Below are positions 14,733 to 22,437 of a DNA stretch of 32,668 nt, one piece after another. Under the pieces are notes generated by a model, which had not been told where the DNA came from, ran no database searches, and saw only the letters and a list, made by a program, of their open reading frames with translations. This stretch comes from Kribbella turkmenica (lineage in GTDB: Bacteria > Actinomycetota > Actinomycetes > Propionibacteriales > Kribbellaceae), in the NCBI RefSeq assembly GCF_004348725.1, contig NZ_SMKR01000077.1, positions 1 through 32,668 of the forward strand. Reading direction: 5' to 3'. Each line of letters begins with the position of its first letter. Position 1 is the stretch's first letter. The translations under genes were made by a program, and so were the position numbers.

Positions 14733-16172
14733 TCAGCCGAGGTAGTCGCGCCAGGGGCCGGAGATGGCGAAGGTGATGCCGGGACTCTGCAGGTTGACGA
14801 AGAGGATGCGGCCATCCGCGGAGAACGCCGGGCCGGTGAACTCGGAGTCGTTGAGCATGTTGCGGGCGATCGCGTACGTCGGGCCGCCCGGGGTGGAGCT
14901 CAGCACGTGGCTGCTGGCGTTGCCGTCCTCGGCGAGGACGAGCGAGCCCCACGGAGTGACGGTGACATTGTCCGGGCTGTCGAAATTGTAGTCGTCGTAC
15001 CGCGCCCCGGAGCCCTGGTCGGCCGCCGCGCTCTCCGGGAAGTACGTGACCAGCTGGATGGTCCGGTTGCGGTAGTTGTAGAACCAGACCATGCCGTCGT
15101 GCGGTACGGCGTCGGACGGCAGGTCGCTGGTGCCGGACTCGGCGTACGAGTTGACGACGTACACGCCCTCGTCGGTGCCGAAGACGCCCTCGAACTTCTT
15201 GCCGCGGGTGACCTGGTCGTTGGTGAACTGCCTGCGGCAGGACACCGAGACCGCGTTCCGGTCCGGCACCGGCACCCACGCGACCCGGAACGGCCGGAGC
15301 AGCTGCGCCGACGTCAGGTACGCGACGTCCGGGATCGGCTTGCCGTCGTCACCGAGGATGGCCATCGCCTCGAGCGTGCCGAAGTCGGCGTCCGCCAGCT
15401 GCCGCCAGCTGTTCGGCCCGAGCTTGTAGCCGGCCGGGGCCGACCAGCGGTAGAACAGCCCGTTCGGGCCGGACGCGTCCTCGGACAGGTAGATGTGGTT
15501 GCGGTCCTTGTCGACGGCGAGCGCCTCGTGGGCGTACCGGCCGAGCGCCTTCAGCGGGACCGGATGGGCGGTCCGGCCGTCGCCCCAGACCTCGAAGACG
15601 TAGCCGTGGTCCTTCAGGCGAGTGGTGCCGTTCGCCTTGGACTCGGTCTCCTCACAGGTCAGCCAGGTGCCCCAGGGGGTGTGGCCGCCGGCGCAGTTGG
15701 TGAGGGTGCCGGAGATGCCGACCCACTCGCCCAGGTTCTTGCCGTCGCGGTCGACGGAGATGACGGTGCAACCACCGGCCGCGCCGACGCCGGCGTCGTA
15801 CACGGTGCCCTCGATCGGGGGTACCCCGAGCTGGCTGGCGCCGCCGACCTCGTGGTTCTGGATCAGCAGGTACCGGTTCCGGCCGCCGTCGAACACCGCG
15901 GTGCCGTCGTGCATCGACGGAGTCGGCTGGCCGGTGCGCAGCCTGGTCTCGCCGGCCTTGGTGACGATCCGGTACCGGAAGCCCGGCGGCAGCGCGAGGA
16001 TGCCGTTCGGGTCGTCCAGCAGCGGCGGGAACGGCCGGTGCGTGGGGAACGGCGAGTGCCGCGGACCGGGCGTCGCCTCGGCGAGCGACGGGACGGTGCC
16101 GACGGTGGCGAACCCGACCCCGGCGGCGCCGGCGGCGGCCCCCCGGAGGACGGAACGACGGTCAACAGACAT
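14733..16172 (-). CDS. PhoX-family phosphatase (DUF839), Tat-exported
   Basis: This is a 479-residue PhoX-type protein. The N-terminus MSVDRRSVLRG followed by a hydrophobic Ala/Gly stretch is a twin-arginine signal, implying export of the folded, metal-loaded enzyme. The block LTNCAGGHTPWGTWLTCEE is the family signature, and the segments GRYAHEALAVD and SPDNVTVTPWGSLVLAEDG follow in the expected order. PhoX enzymes are Ca/Fe phosphomonoesterases often induced by phosphate starvation; I found no convincing PHO box. The start at 16172 is set by AAGGAG upstream and by the Tat motif; a longer frame to 16418 is rejected. Divergent from the small lipoprotein gene. Confidence 0.9.
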   Translation of the reverse strand: MSVDRRSVLRGAAAGAAGVGFATVGTVPSLAEATPGPRHSPFPTHRPFPPLLDDPNGILALPPGFRYRIVTKAGETRLRTGQPTPSMHDGTAVFDGGRNRYLLIQNHEVGGASQLGVPPIEGTVYDAGVGAAGGCTVISVDRDGKNLGEWVGISGTLTNCAGGHTPWGTWLTCEETESKANGTTRLKDHGYVFEVWGDGRTAHPVPLKALGRYAHEALAVDKDRNHIYLSEDASGPNGLFYRWSAPAGYKLGPNSWRQLADADFGTLEAMAILGDDGKPIPDVAYLTSAQLLRPFRVAWVPVPDRNAVSVSCRRQFTNDQVTRGKKFEGVFGTDEGVYVVNSYAESGTSDLPSDAVPHDGMVWFYNYRNRTIQLVTYFPESAAADQGSGARYDDYNFDSPDNVTVTPWGSLVLAEDGNASSHVLSSTPGGPTYAIARNMLNDSEFTGPAFSADGRILFVNLQSPGITFAISGPWRDYLG

Positions 16173-16279
16173 GACGATGCTCCTTGGTACGTTGGCGGGC
16201 GGGCGGCCCCACGCGATCCTGCACGCGGTCCGCTGCCGTCGGGGAAACGACAGCTGAACAACTGACGCCGCAACGAACC

Positions 16280-16296
16280 GGACGCCGCCGGCGTCC
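16280..16296. promoter_or_regulatory. 17-bp perfect palindrome in the PhoX/lipoprotein divergent region
   Basis: GGACGCCG-C-CGGCGTCC has 8-bp arms around one base. It lies about 20 nt before the lipoprotein start and about 108 nt before the PhoX start. It could be an operator or a leader hairpin; GC-rich palindromes also arise by chance in such DNA. Confidence 0.4.
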
Positions 16297-16315
16297 AGAG
16301 GGGGAGGTGATCGTG

Positions 16316-16726
16316 ATGCGAAGCCTGACGGTGGCCGCGGTCGTCGCGGCAGCCCTGCTGGTTGCCTGCGGCAACGAATCTGGAATGGAAGGACAACCGA
16401 CTGTGAGCAGCACGCCAAGCCCGGAGACCCCGTCGGCGTCGCCGAGCCCGGGAACCCCGACAGGAGCGCCGCCGGCGTCCGGAGCGGTCGAGCAGGCCAA
16501 GGCCGACCTGGTCAAGCGGCTGGGCATCGACCCCGGTCAGGTGACCGTGGTCAGCGCCACCGAGGTCACCTGGCCGGACGGGAGCCTCGGCTGCCCGGAG
16601 CCCGGGATGAACTACACCCAGGCCCTGGTCCCGGGCGCCCGCATCGTCCTCGAGGCCGGCGGGAAGCAGTACCAGTACCACTCCGGCGGCACGCGCCCGC
16701 CGTTCCTCTGCACCAACCCGCGCTGA
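16316..16726 (+). CDS. Small secreted lipoprotein, unknown function
   Basis: This is a 136-residue lipoprotein. The signal peptide MRSLTVAAVVAAALLVAC ends in the lipobox LVAC, followed by a Ser/Thr/Pro-rich linker (about residues 28-58) and a compact C-terminal domain. That domain, with VTWPDGSLGCPEPGMNYTQALVPG and a final Cys, is a recurrent small domain of unknown function in actinobacteria and cyanobacteria; two Cys could form a disulfide. The ATG at 16316 is chosen because it starts the signal peptide and follows GGGGGAGG. The frame upstream to 16184 is non-coding in character. The stop is 2 nt from the convergent ndh stop. Confidence 0.82.
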   Translation: MRSLTVAAVVAAALLVACGNESGMEGQPTVSSTPSPETPSASPSPGTPTGAPPASGAVEQAKADLVKRLGIDPGQVTVVSATEVTWPDGSLGCPEPGMNYTQALVPGARIVLEAGGKQYQYHSGGTRPPFLCTNPR

Positions 16727-16728
16727 CC

Positions 16729-18066
16729 TCAGGCCGACTTCGACATGAGCTCGGGGGTGTCGGCCTCGTTCACGAACGCGTCCCGGGGCCGCTGCACGGA
16801 CGCCAGCGAGACGATGTCCCGGCCGTAGAAGGCGGCCGCCAGCCAGACGGACAGCACGCGGACCTTCCGGTCCCAGGTCGGCACCGCCAGCACGTGGTAC
16901 CCGCGGTGCATCAGCCAGGCGAGGAAGCCCTTCACGACGATCCGCTTGTACTGGAAGATCCCGCGGCCGAGCCCGAGGGTCGCGACCGCGCCGAGGGTGT
17001 GGTGGACGTAGTTCTTCGGCTTGCGGCCGCGCAGCGAGCGGAGCAGGTTCTTCGCCAGCAGCTTGCCCTGCCGGACGGCGTTCTGCGCGTTCGGCACGGT
17101 GAAGGCCCCGGGCACCGGCGACGCGAGGTCGGGTACGGCGGCGTCGTCACCGGCCGCCCACGCGTCCGGCACGATCTCGGTCTCGGTGCCGACGCGGAGG
17201 TCGGCCCGGACCTGGACCAGTCCGCGCGCCGTGACCGGCAGGTCGGTGTGACCGCGGATCAGCCGGGTCGCCGCGTTGCCGGCCGTCCAGACGATCAGGT
17301 CCGACTCGAACGTCGTACCGTCGGACAGCACCACGTGACCGTCGGCGGCGGACACCAGCGTGGTGCCCAGGTGGACCCGCGCGCCGCGCCGCTCGAGTGT
17401 CGAGCGCACCCACGCCGCGGGCTTGTCGGTGACCTCCGGCAGGATGCGGTGACTCGCCTCGACGAGATGGAAGGCGAGGTCGTCCGGCCCGAGCTCGGGG
17501 TAGGACTTGCGCAGTCCGTTCGCGAGCGACAGCAGCTCGGCGAAGCCCTCGACACCGGCGAAGCCGCCGCCGACGAAGGTGACGGTCAGCAGGCGTTCGC
17601 GCTCCGGGCCGGGCGGGAGCACCGAGGCCCGGTCGAAGGCGGTCAGCAGCTGGTCGCGGATGGCGACCGCTTCCTCGACGTGCTTCATGCCGATCGCCCG
17701 CTCGGCCACACCGGGCAGCGCGAGCGTCCGGGTGACCGCGCCCGCGGTCACGACGATGATGTCGTAGGCCAGCTCGAATTCGGCGCCCTGGACCGGGTGG
17801 ATCGTGACCACCCGCCGGCCGTGCTCGATCGAGGTGACCGCGCCGGCGACCAGGGTGGTCCGGCGCAGGTTCCGCCGCAGCGAGATCGCCGCGTGCCGGG
17901 CCTCGACGTTCCCGGACAGAACCTCCGGGAGGAACGGCTGATAGGTCATGTACGGCCTCGGGTCGACCACCACGACCTCGGCTTCGTCCCTGCGAAGCTT
18001 CTTCTCCAACTTCCATGCCGCGTAGAAGCCGGCGTACCCGCCGCCGACCACGAGGATCCTGCGCAC
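16729..18066 (-). CDS. ndh: Type II NADH dehydrogenase-like FAD oxidoreductase
   Basis: This 445-residue NAD(P)H/FAD two-dinucleotide-fold oxidoreductase resembles NDH-2. An N-terminal FAD motif VVGGGYAGFYAA is followed by the second Rossmann motif FVGGGFAGVEGFAEL and the AWAAGDDAAVPD motif near the FAD ribityl site. The C-terminal region has amphipathic and hydrophobic helices suited to membrane binding. Such enzymes pass electrons from NADH to quinone without pumping protons. The GTG at 18066 is preferred over the ATG at 18102: TGGAGG lies 6 nt before it, and the ATG sits inside a perfect inverted repeat where a predicted ECF-type promoter would begin transcription. It lies downstream of the LuxR gene. 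Confidence 0.87.
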   Translation of the reverse strand: MRRILVVGGGYAGFYAAWKLEKKLRRDEAEVVVVDPRPYMTYQPFLPEVLSGNVEARHAAISLRRNLRRTTLVAGAVTSIEHGRRVVTIHPVQGAEFELAYDIIVVTAGAVTRTLALPGVAERAIGMKHVEEAVAIRDQLLTAFDRASVLPPGPERERLLTVTFVGGGFAGVEGFAELLSLANGLRKSYPELGPDDLAFHLVEASHRILPEVTDKPAAWVRSTLERRGARVHLGTTLVSAADGHVVLSDGTTFESDLIVWTAGNAATRLIRGHTDLPVTARGLVQVRADLRVGTETEIVPDAWAAGDDAAVPDLASPVPGAFTVPNAQNAVRQGKLLAKNLLRSLRGRKPKNYVHHTLGAVATLGLGRGIFQYKRIVVKGFLAWLMHRGYHVLAVPTWDRKVRVLSVWLAAAFYGRDIVSLASVQRPRDAFVNEADTPELMSKSA

Positions 18067-18083
18067 CTGGCGCCTCCAGCTCT

Positions 18084-18112
18084 CTGTCTTGTCACCAGTC
18101 ATGACAAGACAG
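18084..18112. promoter_or_regulatory. Perfect 10-bp inverted repeat upstream of ndh
   Basis: CTGTCTTGTC (18084-18093) and GACAAGACAG (18103-18112) are exact inverted repeats around 9 nt. The repeat overlaps the -10 part of the predicted ndh promoter and lies just upstream of the TGGAGG ribosome-binding site, as an operator would. It could also act as a terminator hairpin after the LuxR gene, which ends 30 nt upstream. Confidence 0.6.
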
Positions 18113-18129
18113 CGGGCCGATGTGTGACA
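18103..18129 (-). promoter_or_regulatory. ECF41-like promoter of ndh
   Basis: On the minus strand TGTCACA (18129-18123) is followed after 17 nt by GTCATG (from 18105). The recalled ECF41 consensus is TGTCACA with a CGTC -10; here the -10 is TGTC. The same pattern precedes the GNAT gene and, with one change, the flavoprotein gene. Confidence 0.5.
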
Positions 18130-18141
18130 CGGCCCCGGGCG

Positions 18142-20883
18142 CTAGCCCGTCTGCGGCCGGAGCTGGCGGCGGGAGGTGATGCCGAGCTTGGTGAAGACCT
18201 TGCGCAGGTGCCACTCGACGGTGTGCTGGCTGAGGAACATCTGCTCGCCGATCTGGGCGTTGGTGAGCCCGGCCCCGGCGAGCTCGGCGATGTGTGCCTC
18301 CTGGGCGGTGAGCGCGTCGGCCGCCCGGCGGCTCGCCCGCTCGCCGATCGTCTCGCCGGTGGCCGCCAGTTCGTGCCGGGCGCGGTCCGCGAACGCGTCG
18401 GCGCCGACGGCCGTCAGCAGTTCGTACGCCGTTCGCAGCTGGGTGCGCGCGTCCTGCCGGCGGCCCGCGCGCCGGAGCCATTCGCCGTAGAGGAGGTGCG
18501 ACCGCGCGAGTTCGATCCGCAAGCGGGTCCGGCCGAGTCGCTCGACGGCCTCTTGGTAGTCCGGCTCCGCGGCCGCGCCCTTGGCCAGCAGGGCCTTCGA
18601 CCGGGCGAGCAGACCGAGTGCCCAGTCGGTGCCGGTGGCCTGCGCCAGCATGGCGAGCCGGTCGAGTGCCTCGCCTGCCAGTTCATGCTGTCCGCTCCGC
18701 ACGGCGGCCTCGACCAGTTCGGGCAGGGACCAGCTGCCGACACCGAGGTCGTTCGGGTCAGCGCTGGCGGCCTGGGCCGACGCCAAGGCCTCCGGGTACC
18801 GGCCGAGGCTGTTCAGCAGCACCGAGTTGGCCCAGCGGGTGAACGACATTCCGCCGCCTTCGCCGCGTGCCGCCACGTCGTCCATCGTCTTGGCGATCAG
18901 CGGCGTGGCCTCGTCGACCCGTCCGCGCAGCACCGCCAGACCGATCGCCCCGTACGGCGCGAGCGCGCTTCCGGTCGCGTCGACGATCGTCCGGATCTCG
19001 GCCTGCAAGGACGCGGCAGCCGCGAAGTCGCCGCCGAACAGATGCATCGTCAGTCGCGAGTTGAGCACCAGCGGGAGCTCGGCGAGATCGCCCAGCGCGC
19101 GCGCCATCCGGACGTGCCGGGCGGTGAGGATGTCCCAGTGCTCGTAGTCCCAGAGGTCCACAGCTGTGCGCGACGCCAGCCACAACCAGCGAAGGTCGGC
19201 CGGATCCGCCTGGCCTGGATCGGCGAACGTTTCGATCGCCGCTCTGGCCAGCGGCACCGCGGCCGGGTAGCCGTCGGTGAACGAGACCGCCAGGGTCTCG
19301 AGGAGCAGGTCGTGCTTGCGGCGGACCGCCGGCCGCGGCGCCATCCGGGCCGCCTGTGCCACCGCGGACTGCGGCGATCCGGGGGCGAGCACCCCGGCGA
19401 ACATGGCGGCGACGAAGGCGTCTAGATAGGTGTCGCGGGCCAGGTCCAGATCGAGCGGCTCGAGTCGGCGGGCCGCGTCCAGCAGTTGCTGCGCGGCCGA
19501 CGCGCCGTGACCGGAGGCGAACGAGATCTGCGCCCGGAGGAGTCCCACGGTGGCCTGCTGCAGCCCGTCGGCGGACTGCTCGTCGGCGACCACGAGCAGC
19601 TTCTGCGCGGCCTCGAAGGCACCGGCCCGGAAGGTGGCCCGGGCGGCGGCCAGGGCGCGGCCCGCGCGGGTGCCCGGGTCCGGGGTCAGCTCGGTCGCAC
19701 GCCGCAGGAACGCGGCCGTGGCCGCGAGCCCACCCCGGTGCTCCGCTCGATCCGCGGACGCGATCAGGTCACGGGCGACGCTCTCGTCGGGTTCGTCGGC
19801 CGCCTGGGCGCGGTGCCAGGCGCGCCGGTCGGGGTCGAGATCCGGGTCGATCGCCTCGGCCAGCGCGTGGTGCACCGCACGGCGGTCGGCCGGCGTGGCG
19901 GCCCGGTAGATCGCGGACCGCACCAGCGGATGGCGGAACCGGACCCGGGCGCCGAGCTCGACCAGACCGGAGGCCTCGGCGGGCCCGGCCTCGGTCAGCG
20001 GGATGCCCACGATCGTCAGCGCCCGGAGCAGCAACGGCAGGTCGCCGACCGGCTCGGCGGCGGCGATCAGCAGCAGGTGCTGGGTCCGTGCGGGCAGGAG
20101 CTGGACCCGCTGCGCGAAGTTCTGCTCGATCTGGCTCGCCAGCGGCCGCGCGTCCGGTCGTTCGAACCCGCCGGCCAGCTCGGCCGCGGTCAGACCGCGC
20201 GGCAGCTCGAGCAGTGCGAGCGGGTTGCCTCTGGTCTCGGCCACGATCCGGTCCCGGACGTGTTCGTCCAGCCGCCCGGGGACGACGGCGTCGAGCAACG
20301 CCCCGGCGTCCTCCTCCGGCAGGCCGCCGACCGTCAGTTCCGGGAATCCTCGCCACTCCGGCCCGGTGAGCGGGTCCCGTACGCCGAACACGATGCCGAC
20401 GTGGTCCGCGAACAGTCGCCGGCCGACGAACGTCAGCGCCTGGACCGAGGCCTGGTCCAGCCACTGCCCGTCGTCGACGACGCACAGCAGCGGCTTGCGG
20501 TCGGCCACCTCCGACAACAGGCTGAGGACGGCCGCGCCGACCAGGAAGCGGTCCGGCGGGCCGCCGAACTCCAGGCCGAAGGCAACCGACAGCGCCGCCC
20601 GCTGCGGCGGCGGCAGGTGCTCGGCGAGCTTCAGCAACGGACTGCACAACTGGTGCAGACCGGCGAACGGGAGCTCCATCTCGGACTCGACCCCGGAGGC
20701 CCGGGCGACCCGGCAGCCGTCGGCGTTCCGGATCAGGTGGTCGAGCAGCGCGGACTTGCCGATCCCGGCCTCACCGCGGACGATCAGCACCTGTCCCTGG
20801 CCGGCGCGCACGCCGGCCACCAGGCGGTCGAGGCGTGCGGACTCCGCACTCCGGCCGCGAAGCCACTGCGTCGGTCCCGTCAC
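18142..20883 (-). CDS. LAL-type LuxR-family transcriptional regulator with ATPase domain
   Basis: This 913-residue large ATP-binding LuxR regulator (MalT/LAL type) has Walker A GEAGIGKS at residues 37-44 and Walker B LLCVVDDGQWLD at about 135-146. A long TPR-like helical middle follows. The C-terminal LuxR helix-turn-helix reads LTAQEAHIAELAGAGLTNAQIG and then SQHTVEWHLRKVFTKLGI. Such proteins are usually ATP-dependent activators that respond to a small inducer. The GTG at 20883 has AGAGGA about 10 nt upstream. It lies between the ECF sigma gene and ndh, all on the minus strand. Its targets are not known. Confidence 0.93.
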   Translation of the reverse strand: MTGPTQWLRGRSAESARLDRLVAGVRAGQGQVLIVRGEAGIGKSALLDHLIRNADGCRVARASGVESEMELPFAGLHQLCSPLLKLAEHLPPPQRAALSVAFGLEFGGPPDRFLVGAAVLSLLSEVADRKPLLCVVDDGQWLDQASVQALTFVGRRLFADHVGIVFGVRDPLTGPEWRGFPELTVGGLPEEDAGALLDAVVPGRLDEHVRDRIVAETRGNPLALLELPRGLTAAELAGGFERPDARPLASQIEQNFAQRVQLLPARTQHLLLIAAAEPVGDLPLLLRALTIVGIPLTEAGPAEASGLVELGARVRFRHPLVRSAIYRAATPADRRAVHHALAEAIDPDLDPDRRAWHRAQAADEPDESVARDLIASADRAEHRGGLAATAAFLRRATELTPDPGTRAGRALAAARATFRAGAFEAAQKLLVVADEQSADGLQQATVGLLRAQISFASGHGASAAQQLLDAARRLEPLDLDLARDTYLDAFVAAMFAGVLAPGSPQSAVAQAARMAPRPAVRRKHDLLLETLAVSFTDGYPAAVPLARAAIETFADPGQADPADLRWLWLASRTAVDLWDYEHWDILTARHVRMARALGDLAELPLVLNSRLTMHLFGGDFAAAASLQAEIRTIVDATGSALAPYGAIGLAVLRGRVDEATPLIAKTMDDVAARGEGGGMSFTRWANSVLLNSLGRYPEALASAQAASADPNDLGVGSWSLPELVEAAVRSGQHELAGEALDRLAMLAQATGTDWALGLLARSKALLAKGAAAEPDYQEAVERLGRTRLRIELARSHLLYGEWLRRAGRRQDARTQLRTAYELLTAVGADAFADRARHELAATGETIGERASRRAADALTAQEAHIAELAGAGLTNAQIGEQMFLSQHTVEWHLRKVFTKLGITSRRQLRPQTG

Positions 20884-20943
20884 GACTCACCATCCTCTCA
20901 TCAGAGGCTGGAGCCGGATCTGTGTCGGCGCCGGACGACGCGG

Positions 20944-20960
20944 CCGGTACGCCGTACCGG
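20944..20960. terminator. Hairpin directly after the ECF sigma gene
   Basis: CCGGTAC-GCC-GTACCGG has perfect 7-bp arms and a 3-nt loop, starting 2 nt after the sigma-factor stop and 61 nt before the LuxR start. It fits a terminator or attenuator; an operator for the LuxR gene is the alternative. Confidence 0.55.
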
Positions 20961-20961
20961 G

Positions 20962-21576
20962 TCAGGCGGCCTGCTCGGCCAGGCCGGCGGTCAGGAACTC
21001 CTTGAGGTCCGACAAATCCCCGGCCCGCGACGCCGACGCCAGAGCACGGACGAGTTGATCATGCGCGGCGGGGCTGTACGGATGGCGGCGGTCGGAGGAC
21101 AGCCGGTCCCGGGCCCGCTTGACCAGCTGGCGGGCATTCGGTGCTTCGATCCGCAGCATGTCCGCGATCTGCCGGTACGGGTACTCGAAGCCCTCCCGGA
21201 GGACGTAGGTGGCCCGTTCGGCCGGGGAGAGCCGTTCGAGCAGCATCCGGGCGGCCCGGTCGATGGACTCGTCCTGCTCGGCCCGGGTGTGCGGGTCGGC
21301 GTCGTCGGCGGCGTGTTCCTCGAACTGCCAGGAGGCGACGTACGTCTCGTGCCGGCGGCGGGCGCAGCGGACCAGGTTGATCGCGAGCCGGGTGGTCGCG
21401 GTGGCGAGGAAGGCCGCCGGGTCGACGACGGCCGGCCGGTCGGTGCGCTGCCAGCGCAGCCAGACGTCCTGGACGATGTCCTCGGCGTCGGGCGCGTTGC
21501 CGACGATCCGGCAGGCGATCCCGAACAGGCGGGGGCGGAGGACGACGAAGTCCGTGGCTGCCTGGTCCAGGTTCAT
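20962..21576 (-). CDS. ECF-type RNA polymerase sigma factor (SigJ/ECF41-related, truncated SnoaL tail)
   Basis: This is a 204-residue sigma-70-family factor. Region 2 includes RLFGIACRIVGNAPDAEDIVQDVWLRW (about residues 16-42), and region 4 includes LSPAERATYVLREGFEYPYRQIADML and RQLVKRARDRL. The linker has ETYVASW, aligning with the TYVGPW-LPEP stretch of ECF41/SigJ-like factors, but with LPEP replaced. Those factors carry a SnoaL-like C-terminal domain of about 100 residues. Here only its first helix remains (LVRALASASRAGDLSDLKEFLTAG) before the stop. In ECF41 the tail modulates activity, so truncation may change regulation. The ATG at 21576 follows AGAGGAG. It probably drives the ECF-like promoters nearby. 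Confidence 0.88.
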   Translation of the reverse strand: MNLDQAATDFVVLRPRLFGIACRIVGNAPDAEDIVQDVWLRWQRTDRPAVVDPAAFLATATTRLAINLVRCARRRHETYVASWQFEEHAADDADPHTRAEQDESIDRAARMLLERLSPAERATYVLREGFEYPYRQIADMLRIEAPNARQLVKRARDRLSSDRRHPYSPAAHDQLVRALASASRAGDLSDLKEFLTAGLAEQAA

Positions 21577-21626
21577 GATCGGCTCCTCTGCTCCGTTCCG
21601 AGGTGGCTGTCCCAGCCTCGCCGCCG

Positions 21627-21705
21627 GTCCGTGGCCGCCGCGCCCTGGAAGTCCGTGGTGAAGTCCGTGGTCGCCCCCGGGGAACCCCCATGGACTCCCA
21701 CGGAC
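21627..21705. repeat. Cluster of GTCCGTGG repeats upstream of the ECF gene
   Basis: GTCCGTGG occurs at 21627-21634, 21651-21658 and 21663-21670, with an inverted copy CCACGGAC at 21698-21705. The two central copies belong to an exact tandem 12-bp repeat, GAAGTCCGTGGT (21648-21659 and 21660-21671). The cluster lies 50-130 nt upstream of the sigma start and is probably a regulator binding array. Confidence 0.6.
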
Positions 21706-21712
21706 GTCGCAC

Positions 21713-21742
21713 TGTCACATCGGCATCGGCTGCCCGGTCATA
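21713..21742 (+). promoter_or_regulatory. ECF41-like promoter of the GNAT gene
   Basis: TGTCACA (21713-21719), then 17 nt, then GTCATA (21737-21742). TGTCACA is the -35 recalled for ECF41 sigma factors, and an ECF41/SigJ-related gene starts 137 nt away on the other strand. The GNAT start is 32 nt downstream of the -10. Confidence 0.55.
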
Positions 21743-21774
21743 GGCAGTGCCAGGCCCCTGCCGTGGAGGACGAG

Positions 21775-22332
21775 ATGAAGCCGAGGATCGAGACCGAACG
21801 ACTGGTGATCAGGCCGTGGCGCGACATCGACGCCTCGGACGCGCTGGCGATCTACGGCGACGAGCACGTCACCCGCTGGCTGATTCCGCAGCTGAGCTGG
21901 GTGCCGGACGTGCCGGCCATGCGCGACCTGCTGCACCGTTGGCAGGCCGAGGACGTGAAGCCGGCCGGCCACTGGGCCGTCGAGCTGCGGGACACCGGCC
22001 GGGTCGTCGGCGGCGTGGCGCTGCTCCGGCTCGCACTCTGGGACGACATGGAGATCGGCTGGCAGCTGGCCCGGTCGGCGTGGGGCAACGGGTACGCCGC
22101 GGAGGCCGGGGCGGCGGTGGCCGACTGGTCGATGCACAACACCGATCTCGAGGAGGTGTTCGCCCTGGTCGGTCCGACGAATGCCCGCGCGGCCGGCACC
22201 GCCAAGCGGATCGGGATGGAGCTGATCGGCGAGACGGAGCAATACCACGGTCAGCGTCTGAACCTCTACCGGCTCCGGCACTACGACCTCGCGTACCACC
22301 CGGACTCGCCGACGTACGCCGGTGAGACGTGA
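21775..22332 (+). CDS. GNAT-family N-acetyltransferase
   Basis: This 185-residue protein is of the RimJ/RimL-like GNAT type. The N-terminus IETERLVIRPWRDIDASDALAIY is typical, the strand RVVGGVALLRL comes in the middle, and IGWQLARSAWGNGYAAEAGAA at about residues 102-122 is the acetyl-CoA pyrophosphate-binding block, followed by FALVGPTNARAAGTAKRIGMELIG. It transfers acetyl from acetyl-CoA to an amine; protein N-terminus, antibiotic or metabolite cannot be decided. GTGGAGGA precedes the ATG at 21775. It is divergent from the ECF sigma gene and probably under its promoter type. Confidence 0.92.
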   Translation: MKPRIETERLVIRPWRDIDASDALAIYGDEHVTRWLIPQLSWVPDVPAMRDLLHRWQAEDVKPAGHWAVELRDTGRVVGGVALLRLALWDDMEIGWQLARSAWGNGYAAEAGAAVADWSMHNTDLEEVFALVGPTNARAAGTAKRIGMELIGETEQYHGQRLNLYRLRHYDLAYHPDSPTYAGET

Positions 22333-22360
22333 CAGACAGTCAGGATGTGACCGGGCTGAC

Positions 22361-22390
22361 AGTCACACTCCGCTGCTCCGAGTTGTCTTA
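22361..22390 (+). promoter_or_regulatory. ECF41-like promoter of the flavoprotein gene
   Basis: AGTCACA (22361-22367), then exactly 17 nt, then GTCTTA (22385-22390). It differs from TGTCACA by one base and has the same spacing as the two other sites. The flavoprotein start is 48 nt downstream of the -10, with a strong ribosome-binding site (GAAGGAG) in between. Confidence 0.42.
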
Positions 22391-22437
22391 GCTGTAGAGC
22401 CACACCGGCCCGCCTGGGACGACTCGAAGGAGACCCG

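Noticed and set aside
16230-16275. PHO-box-like words (GTTCAGCTGT and following bases) upstream of phoX
   Set aside because: The second direct repeat fits the GKTCAYYYRS pattern poorly, so phosphate control of phoX cannot be supported from sequence.
17995-18102. ATG at 18102 as the start of ndh
   Set aside because: It has no ribosome-binding site and sits inside a perfect inverted repeat and the predicted -10; the GTG at 18066 with TGGAGG is a better start.
19486-21774. Very long plus-strand open frame across the LuxR and sigma genes
   Set aside because: It is antisense to two recognisable minus-strand genes and has Arg/Gly-rich, repeat-like composition with no domain. Only its last part (from 21775) is real, the GNAT gene. 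Similar long antisense frames at 1205-3061, 6089-8143, 8838-11429 and 16894-19425 are side effects of high GC.
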